Below, one piece after another: positions 56,750 through 64,000 of a stretch of 64,000 bases of DNA. Source of the DNA: Phoronis australis (Eukaryota > Phoronida > Phoronidae). A program made the translations under genes and the position numbers. The stretch lies in NCBI GenBank assembly GCA_002633005.1, contig NMRA01000073.1, positions 779,791-843,790 of the forward strand, in the 5' to 3' direction. Position 1 is the stretch's first letter. Each line of letters starts with the position of its first letter. The notes under the pieces are model-generated. The model had not been told where the DNA came from and made no database searches. It saw only the letters and a list, made by a program, of their open reading frames with translations.

Positions 56750-57857
56750 AAATTCACTGAAGATAACAAAAAAAAAATGTATTGAAGATCTCTCACTATG
56801 GATAACTTAGTTGTAACACGTTTTAGAATTGATAAAAGGCTATGAGTTCTTACCACTATAGGCCACCCAGTAATGACTGATCAGCTCATGTGTTCGGTGG
56901 TGTCTTCTGAATTGAAGTAAACTTTCTCACAGACTTGAAACACCAGTTTTCACAGGGATTATTTCAAGTTGAAACTCATTATAAACTAAATTATGGTGAC
57001 AGACAGTGCTCAACGTGATTTTTTCACGGGCAAGCTAAAACAGTAATAACTAATTAATGATATGGTGAATCATTCTGTAACCCACAACAAAAATCACATG
57101 TAGTTGTAGATTCTGCACCTGACTGACAGAGAACAGAACAAGTGCCTAGAAATTAAAATCAATATTATAATGAGTGAGAGGTGTCAATAATATGACCGAA
57201 CAGAAATGCCACACAAAATCAGCGACGTGTAAATTTATCATGACAGACAATTTGGTATGGAGTTGTCCACAAAATCAACGTTCTGAGAAAAACAACGGTC
57301 AGAAAGAAATAATAATTATATAAGGGACAGCCACTAAGGCCCGAGCTCACATTATAAGAATCATTGTCTTATGTGAATATCATGCAATGTACAATTCCGT
57401 CACACATTCAATTAAAATGTGGGAAACATGTTTTAACGACAACCAAAAATACCACATTAATACATACTGTAGGCAGTTGCAAAGATACTACACTACATTT
57501 TTGGTAAGGGTGCAACTGGGAAACAGTAAGAGGCAATAAGCAATAAAACCCATGCTCCAAACATGAATGATTTAGATGCAGATTAAGAATTCGATGCATT
57601 ACCATTGCCTGTGGTCAGTATAAGGTGTTGTGATCGCTACGGACCTGTATAGAGTGCACCACCACTGATAGAGAGGTAACTTGAGCGTGATCTGGTATTA
57701 CATGAGGGAGAAAACTGAATAAGTATCAGTGGACAGGACAATTACCTGATCTTGTCAAGACATGGGGGGTGGGGTGAGTGAACGCAAACAAAGTGAGGGA
57801 TGTCACCAGTGAGTAATTGGATATGAACTACAATAGGACGAGAGAGCAGAATACAAT
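56750..57857 (-). other. Linker between ORF1 and ORF2 of the CR1-like copy
   Basis: AT-rich, no conserved frame recognised. It may be an inter-ORF region or contain a later insertion; no borders were found. Confidence 0.4.
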
Positions 57858-58663
57858 TTAAACTTGGCAGTTTTCTAACACTAGAAGGTCACTTTCTGAG
57901 GAAACCTGCTTTATCCTGTTATCATGCAGCTGTATTGTTACGTTACCGTCTTGCGTCCACATTTTAGCGATGGTTTTAGATTGTACAAGGCGGCGACAGC
58001 GGGCGTAGAGAAGGGACCGTTGTTTCGTGAGATTTTCATTGATGTAGATCGGGGATGGTAAGTTCAGTTTGCGGAGTAAACTTCTATTGTGAAGGAAAGC
58101 AGCTCTGGTATTATATGACACAAACTTACAGATGATAGGGCGATCTTTTCGTGAATCTCTAGCTCCATGTTTACGTAGTTTGGGCCCGAGTCTGTGGGAT
58201 CTGCTGATTTGTTGGGGTTAATTTCAAGACCCAGTTTGCGTCCCAAGTCGACCACAATGTTGTCAGTGGCTCCAGGTTTTTCATTTACAGGCTCATCGAT
58301 TCCATATATATCTATATTATTGCGACGCGAGTATTGCTCTAGGTTGTCTAGATTTGCTGACAAATTGTTGACTTGCTCATTCAGCCGCTGTATTTCTTTC
58401 TCTTTCTGGTTAAGGATGGACTCGTAGTAGGCCTTTATATCATCCAGGGCAGGCAGGAATAGATGCTCACGGAGTGTTTTAATAACTTGGGGCGAAGTCA
58501 GCGCTTTTTCGAGCTTTGCAATGTCATCATTTGAGTCCGAATCACACAGGGGCTGGTCAAGCTGACGGAAGTCAAGGGTTGTTTGAGTAAGTTTTTTTGC
58601 TCTGTCGTTTAAGGATGCGCTATCTTTGCTTGCATACCTCTTTCTTGGCTCGTCAGCACTCAC
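57858..58663 (-). pseudogene. ORF1 of the CR1-like element (coiled-coil nucleic-acid-binding type)
   Basis: From 58663 down: a charged start, a predicted coiled coil (NQKEKEIQRLNEQVNNLSA, then LDNLEQYSRRNNIDIYGI) and the RRNNI motif common in ORF1 proteins of CR1 and L1-like elements. The frame is lost near 58210. One base over, SRSHRLGPKLRKHGARDS, RKDRPIICKF and the LTKQRSLLYARCR block continue to 57858. ORF1 proteins coat element RNA. The first codon in the open frame is GTG and the frame is open upstream, so the true start is uncertain. Confidence 0.8.
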
Positions 58664-58700
58664 CGTGGGTGAAGCATAAGATAACGTAAGACTTAAATAC

Positions 58701-59150
58701 AGAAAATTATTTGAGAAATCTTCAGCACAATTTCAAACGCACATCTGGCGGGAAACAGGTCACGTGATTAAGCTTAATTGGGGTACAAAGTGTTAAGCTC
58801 ACCTTCATGTTAACGACCTCAAGAGCACGACACTGTGTAACCCAGTGCGACATTAGATGGCGAGAAATATGAAAAAGGGTACTCGGAACTTGTGCAGTAC
58901 CTCAGTGGATGACCGAAGTCTCGCACTGGTAATACTACAGTCTGCCAAGATTACGGTAGGAAAGCCCTGAGCACCCCAAGGAACTATTACGTCGGAAGCG
59001 GTTAACCAAAAATAACAGCACTGTATTCGGAATAATGTTCTATCCATAGAAGTGCACACGAGTCGAACACGGATTATTTAATACGTGGTGAAACTGCTGC
59101 AGCAGCCTTAAGGATGGCTGATGTGAAGACATAAGCGATGGTTTGCTTAT
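58701..59150. other. Spacer between CR1-like and copia elements
   Basis: May include 5' UTR of the CR1-like copy and a 5' LTR of the copia element, but neither border could be placed. No exon was found. Confidence 0.35.
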
Positions 59151-59324
59151 AGCAATGATGCTGAAAGATCTACCTGAGGAGTTCAAGTTCTCGGTAATAT
59201 TAACAGAATTGGGACAGAGAACTTGGTTATGCGAAATTCAAAGTGGCCATCAAAAAACTACGATGATTCAGAACGTTCACATAGTGAGACAGCCGGAGTG
59301 ATTGGCGAATCAACTGAAAAGGTA

Positions 59325-59951
59325 TTAAAATTACAATGCTGGACTTGCAGAAAACCGGGGCATAAACAGTGTGGATCTAGGATACCATAAGGGGGGGGGG
59401 GGGCAACANGACTAAAAAAAAAAAAAAATACGGGTACGCGTCGTCCGAACTCAATATTTCCTCACGCTTCACGCTGTTGCTGTTTCATTTTTCTTGCGCC
59501 AGCCAAGGCCCCTCCTAAATCCGCCTACGATAAATCATTCGACTGTCTAACTAAGAAAACCCACCACAACCACAGTCATAGTTACAGGCGTGTTAGAGCG
59601 CGCAGTCCAAGAGGACATAATGGCGGATCAAATAATGCTGCGAAACATATGAATAACACGCACAGTGACTGTGGTCACTCCACCTTCGTCTTTAAGGTGA
59701 GTCACTTACCTGAGTCTATGAAGATGAATCCAAAACATGCACTACTAGTGAGCTGTGGAGCTACATCACATATCGTAACTGACAAGTCATGCTTCACAGA
59801 ATTTGACAAGGAATTCGACACGGAAAAATATTACATCGAACTTGCAGATGGGACCAAGAAGGGTTGCGTCGCTCGCAGACGGGGCAAGGCTACAGTGGAT
59901 CTGACAACTAGTAAAGGGGAATCTGTAAATGCCAACTTGGAAAACGCATAG
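59325..59951 (+). pseudogene. copia gag zinc knuckle and protease relic
   Basis: Around 59337 QCWTCRKPGHKQC gives a CCHC knuckle with the last spacing shortened. A G-tract with an N at 59409 interrupts. The protease frame 59649-59951 has SCGATSHIVTD and YIELADGTK. The catalytic Asp of DSGATSH is replaced by Ser, so the protease is dead. Confidence 0.8.
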
Positions 59952-60239
59952 TACGTTCCCTCTTATAATCAAAACAGGCTGCGACTGAAAAAGGGGTGTC
60001 GATTAAACGTTGGACCCGACACGGCTAAGTTAACCGTACTCAATGGGACAATTTTTGACATTGCAAAAGATGGTCGTTTGTACATTTTGTACACAGCTAA
60101 GAATAGTGCGTCTGGTATCGGTAAGTTGAGTAAGTACACTTTATCTGAATGGCATAGATTCTTAGGTCACTGCAATATCGATTACATCATAAAATTGAAA
60201 GATTGAGCCCGTGGTATTGAGATAGTAGGTGATGATAGT
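59952..60239 (+). pseudogene. copia GAG-pre-integrase relic
   Basis: After a stop at 59949 the sequence reads NRLRLKKGCRLNVGPDTAK, then GTIFDIAKDGRLYIL and WHRFLGHCNIDYIIKLKD, the WHxxLGH zinc-type block that precedes copia integrase. A TGA follows. Confidence 0.75.
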
Positions 60240-60710
60240 CTTTCTGCATTCCTCAGGCACCCAAGCTCACGCCGGAAGTTGTCTGTCAGTCACTGCAGCC
60301 GGACCTTGCCATGCTCCTGGGCGCTGCCAAAAGTCTTCCCAAGTGATTTTAATTCCGCTCGTATCTCTTTGATAGAGTTTTCCCTTCAGTTGCCTCTCGA
60401 GACTCCCTGTCATAGTGCTCTTGTTCGTTTCTTCTCTGTACCAAATCACTCTACACCCACGTTGGACATGATTGTGGTGAAACTGTCAATCTTCTTTCCA
60501 ACACTCCCCATCAAAGTTGTCTTCATGATATCTGGCACATCCTCATCGAAATCCTTCCATGCCTTCTTCATCCACCATGTTTGGCTACTTCACTCCCTTT
60601 CTTTTTGGGCGTGATGAAGGTCTGCTTTGCCCTGACGCGTCTTCTTCCAGGAACACAGGGTCGGTACCCGAAGGCTCATCGGCTTGGAGACCCCCAGTCC
60701 TTTAGGGTTC
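60240..60710. other. Unidentified insert inside the copia element
   Basis: Replaces the integrase core and most of the reverse transcriptase. GC content is higher than its surroundings. The open frames on both strands show no motif I recognise, and no inverted or direct border repeats were found. Confidence 0.4.
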
Positions 60711-60719
60711 ACCCTGACA

Positions 60720-61188
60720 AAGTGGTCGGAACTGGAACCAGATGTTGAATGATAACGTATCCAAATTTGGTTTTGTACATAGTAAACTTGAACCAAGCTT
60801 GTACACTTGTGATTTTGATGGAAGGTTTGCCATCTTGCTTGTTTGGGTTGATGATACTATTACTGCGACAACCGACAGTGGGGTTCTGTGAAGTGTAGTC
60901 AAGTGAACATTTTGTGGTAAAAATATCGGTGTTCACTTCAAGAATGATAGGAATGTATTAGCTTGGATCAGAAGCGATTTTTGTCTAAGGTGCTTAAACG
61001 ATTTCAGATGAGTGACTGTAAACCTCGAAGCACACCTTGTGAGAAAAACTTTGAATTCAGTGAGTCTGACGACTTTGTTGAGGCATTTGTAGCCTCATAT
61101 ATGCTATGTCTTACACTAGACCTGACCCGAGATTTATTGTCGCTAAATTGTAACAAGATTTTTCGTGCCCCACTGCAGAACAGCTGAC
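60720..61188 (+). pseudogene. copia reverse transcriptase C-terminal relic
   Basis: Around 60788-60895 one frame reads KLEPSLYTCDFDGRFAILLV followed by WVDDTITATD, the copia catalytic VDD box, then a TGA. 60963-61060 gives LDQKRFLSKVLKRFQMSDC and KPRSTPCE, another copia block. Frames differ, so the gene is broken. Confidence 0.85.
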
Positions 61189-61686
61189 TGCAGCTTAGCA
61201 TGCACTGACATTCGTTAAAGACGTATTTGCTTGATCCTATCTATGTTAATGCATAGCGACAATGGCAGGCTATTTGAACATCATCTACGCTAAACAAAGT
61301 GCAGTTGTATTCATTGACAATTTGTAAATGGGAAAACAAAAAATTCTGCAAATAGGCGACCTTTTCACTAATGACGTACCTTGGGGGCTCACATAGCCTG
61401 CATTATGCAGTGTTATTCCTCAACACCACGTCACAATACTAACTTGACGAGGTTGAGTGATTTACTGCAGATCATTTTCGATAAAAAACTCGTTCTTAAA
61501 AACATTTGGTAATTTTCAACCCACTTCATATTCACGCCGTAGCTATATGTTATGTTTCTAAATAATTTTAACCAAGCAATCACAGAGATAAGGAATCAGG
61601 GTGCAAGTTCCACTTTAAGGGACGGTTGATTTCAAGTTGTGTTTTCGCAAATATGACAAAGGTTTACATCTGACATGTGACGCATA

Positions 61687-62037
61687 TTGGGGAACATCAG
61701 AGAGTATATACAGTGCGTCTGGATACTGTTTTACGTTGCCAGAAAAGGGACCACTCATGTATTGGAAAGCAAGAAACAATCTAATATTGCTCTGAGTTTT
61801 TGTGAAGCTGAGTATACAGCACTCGCTGAAGCTATTCAGGAAATTTTGTATTTAGTTCAGTTACTGAATGATGTGGGTTGTAACTCGGGTCACATACCAG
61901 TCAAGGTTTTTGAGGACAAGCAGGGAACGATTGCACTGTGTAAGAATCCGATTTGCACCAAGAGGTAGAAGAATATCGATGCAAAATATCACTTTATTAG
62001 ACCAGAAGTACAGGATAGTAAAGTATCAGTGAAGTAC
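61687..62037 (+). pseudogene. copia ribonuclease H relic
   Basis: ESKKQSNIALSFCEAEYTAL contains the catalytic Glu of SxxEAEY. VFEDKQGTIALCKNPI and, after a stop, KNIDAKYHFIR follow as in copia ends. The normal KHID histidine is Asn here. Confidence 0.85.
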
Positions 62038-62055
62038 TTATCATCTCCCTGGTTC

Positions 62056-62090
62056 CCTGCGTGTCCGCTAGGGGGCAGAGAACACGCAGG
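62056..62090 (+). promoter_or_regulatory. CTCF-like core inside a 9-bp inverted repeat
   Basis: CCGCTAGGGGGCAG at 62065-62078 fits the CTCF core consensus. It is flanked by CCTGCGTGT (62056-62064) and its exact complement ACACGCAGG (62082-62090). It lies at the 3' end of the copia relic. Binding is not shown. Confidence 0.4.
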
Positions 62091-62100
62091 TATCGTTTAA

Positions 62101-63180
62101 TTTTCCTCGGGATTTGTTTTACACCGGTGTTTCTGATTGTAAACAAAATGGCATGACACATGGAGGAAGTGTAAATATGGGTATGGAGTTCGTGGTATGT
62201 TGTGCAGACAAAATGGTGCTAAATTGGAATATGCTCAAGAAATGTGAATCGGAAGGTTGTGGTTGTGCCTTTTCGGTGTGCATTTTTCTACTGTCGCTGA
62301 CTTTTGCTTACGTTGCTGTCCTGAAGTCACTCAGCATGAATTACACACCGGTTAAGTCGGCCAGGTGTGTGTGCATTGTCTGCTTCAAGCACGACCTATT
62401 AAGCAATGAAATAAGAACATTTTCAGACAATCTGTTTGATGTACATGTTTGCACCTCAATATGTACTAAAACGGACCACTTTCAAATGCCTGGGATGGCT
62501 AGGGCTGCAACTAAAAGAGTTTCAGCCACTCTTTGATATTTTTTTACCTTTTGCACCCAGGCTTATATACTTTACACCTGATATTTCAGCTTTATGACAT
62601 GCGCAATAATCACGAGCGTAAAATTGCGAGAGTAAAATTACGGGTGTAAAATTACGAAATAAAATTAGGAGCGAAAAATACGAGTGGTAAAATTACGAAC
62701 GTACAGAGAGCTGAATGTGACATACATACCAATTTCTCATTGGATATAATGATTACGGGCCTAAAACTCGGTCGTAATTACCAGCGTAATTTACGCGCGA
62801 CACTCTCACCCGAACGACCCACGATATTCACCCGAACGGCCCACAACATAAAACTGCCACAATCCATGCCATGCACGATCGCGTCATCAGTTTACATGCT
62901 TTCCAATAGATGGCGACAATGCTGCTGTGTTCTGTGGGCGCAAGATGAAATTAGCCTTGGTGCAAAAAATAAAAGGCTTTGCACCGATGTGGGTAAAAAA
63001 ACTGGCCAAATAAAACCTGACACAAAATTATTGTCAATAAAAACTACACTCTTCCTCGAGTAAACTAAATTATTTACCGCTATTAGAAAAATGGGCGTTG
63101 TAAATTCATTCCGCTGCTAAAGTTGTGGAGCGACCTTATCCGTCGGCTTTCGGTGCCATGAAATATAGCGTCTAACCTAT
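62101..63180. other. Intergenic; AAAATTACG short repeats
   Basis: 62616-62700 has several GTAAAATTACGA-type units at about 14-bp spacing, with inverted relatives near 62760-62795. The open frame 62114-62536 has one hydrophobic segment but no family motif. Confidence 0.4.
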
Positions 63181-63445
63181 CATGCGCGCACCCAGGGGGG
63201 GGGGGGGCTCGGGGGGCTCGGGGGGCTCGAATGAGCCCCCCAATTGGCGAAGTGGACAAAAAGGTCCGCCCCCGAGAGTAAAAAAGTCCGGGAAAATGGG
63301 ACAAAAGTCCACTAAATAAGCGCTAAGTCGCAATTCGGAGAGGTGCTCTCGTTTTTTTATTTAGTCCGCCCGCTCTTTTGTTAGCGAATGGTCCACAACG
63401 TCGGGAATTCGAGCCCCCTAATATCGAAGGCTGGGTGCGCGCATG
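63181..63445. mobile_element. 265-bp MITE with 15-bp inverted ends and 5-bp duplication
   Basis: The ends CATGCGCGCACCCAG (63181-63195) and CTGGGTGCGCGCATG (63431-63445) are perfect inverted repeats, flanked by CCTAT at 63176-63180 and 63446-63450. Inside are GGGGGGCTCG direct repeats and a GAGCCCCC inverted pair. Non-coding. Confidence 0.88.
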
Positions 63446-63450
63446 CCTAT

Positions 63451-64000
63451 TGACTAGTGTCTTTTTTTCGCCGATCCTTCAACTACGAGGTTGAGTACAT
63501 GTCACAACAATATTGGAACTGGTTTCATTTCCTAAGTTTTTAGTATTCTAATAGCAACAAACCCAATTTCAGAATAAGTTTTACTGCTGCGAGGCTGACA
63601 CCATCTCCCGAGAGATATTGCAAAAAGTACGGAATGGCACGCGCGCACGTTTCAGGAGCGTACTGTTTTCAGAACGACGATAGACTTTTCTTTGGTACAA
63701 AAGGGGAGAATTATGCATTAAAATGACGTTTATTATATTGCTTTTCACTTAAACGGCTGTAATGGACAAGGTGAGCGTCGGTTGACTTCTAGATTTTGCC
63801 TAGTATTGCACCTTCGCTGGTCGTTGAGACATGATGATATATTTCAAGACCAGATGACGAGCAGAACTACCTAGGCGGTGTGAAATTTCTAGTTTTATTG
63901 AAGCTTAACACACAGTGGTTCCTTACCTGTATTTTGACAATAGTCTTCAGTCATACAGGTACGTGGCTGACTAACAACAAATAGGCATACGCACAAATTT
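63451..64000. other. Non-coding stretch, nothing recognised
   Basis: No open frame or repeat border that I can support up to the window edge. Confidence 0.4.

Larger units (their letters stand above)
53123..58700 (-). mobile_element. CR1-like non-LTR retrotransposon, longer but dead copy
   Basis: Related to the element at 41242-45008 and on the same strand. It keeps ORF1 (58663-57858), a 1.1-kb non-coding linker, a leader with a 2A motif, endonuclease and reverse transcriptase. Lesions: frameshift in ORF1 near 58210, frameshift near 55612, A-run indel near 55510, a TAG in the reverse transcriptase at 53941, an in-frame loss of a few residues near 53700, a frameshift near 53450, and loss of the C-terminal domain. 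The 3' end abuts a T run at 53123. I found no target duplication, so the 5' limit is approximate. Confidence 0.85.
59150..62100 (+). mobile_element. Ty1/copia LTR retrotransposon, dead
   Basis: The domain order is gag zinc knuckle, protease, GAG-pre-integrase, reverse transcriptase end, ribonuclease H: the copia order except that the integrase core is missing. In its place 60240-60710 holds unrelated sequence. Every domain carries stops or shifts. I could not find matching LTRs, so the limits are approximate. Confidence 0.8.

Noticed and set aside
62114-62536. 140-codon open frame with a hydrophobic segment
   Set aside because: No conserved motif. It follows the end of the copia relic and may be LTR or flank. 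Not enough to call a gene.

Overview
The window is animal nuclear DNA. It has spliced genes with GT-AG introns, a clear choline transporter gene (SLC5A7/CHT1), several classes of decayed transposons and no bacterial-style operons. The retrotransposons carry 2A-type peptides ahead of their endonuclease, a trait known from CR1-like elements of sea urchins, amphioxus, hemichordates and molluscs. A marine invertebrate, probably a deuterostome, is therefore likely. I cannot name the species.

Three host genes can be rebuilt exon by exon with reading frames that close exactly. (1) Plus strand, 12288-24770: nine coding exons, 290 residues, ending in a MYND zinc finger after a lysine-rich tract; no family recognised. 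(2) Minus strand, 36252-33304: four coding exons, 619 residues, a C3HC4 RING finger plus two C-terminal membrane segments, with a GC-AG intron cutting the RING. (3) Minus strand, 50868-37149: seven coding exons, 551 residues, the high-affinity choline transporter. Most of these exons lack their own start codon or are too short to show as open frames.

Layout. 1-12 kb is gene-poor: a 160-bp palindromic MITE, a tandem array at 3.0-5.0 kb (about 433-bp unit made of three monomers near 145 bp, with recurring CTCF-like cores), a tRNA-like relic and a dead non-LTR reverse transcriptase. 12-25 kb is the MYND gene, with MITEs in its introns and a solo transposon end at 17.57 kb. 25-33 kb holds a ribonuclease H relic, a direct duplication and a Kolobok-like DNA transposon (29167-30844) with TTAA target duplications, long inverted repeats, a THAP-domain transposase start and, on the opposite strand, a P2X7-ballast-like gene. 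33-36 kb is the RING gene. 37-51 kb is SLC5A7, whose introns host a CR1-like retrotransposon with a 12-bp target duplication, three MITEs of one family, a 19-bp E-box minisatellite and a 1.2-kb inverted-repeat element. 53-58.7 kb is a second, dead but longer CR1-like copy with ORF1. 59-62 kb is a dead Ty1/copia element. 63.2-63.4 kb is a MITE with a 5-bp target duplication.

How the parts relate: the host genes do not form a pathway. SLC5A7 serves acetylcholine synthesis in cholinergic neurons; the RING protein would be a membrane-tethered E3 ligase; the MYND protein is probably a protein-interaction adaptor. Mobile elements supply most of the rest and lie in introns or between genes.
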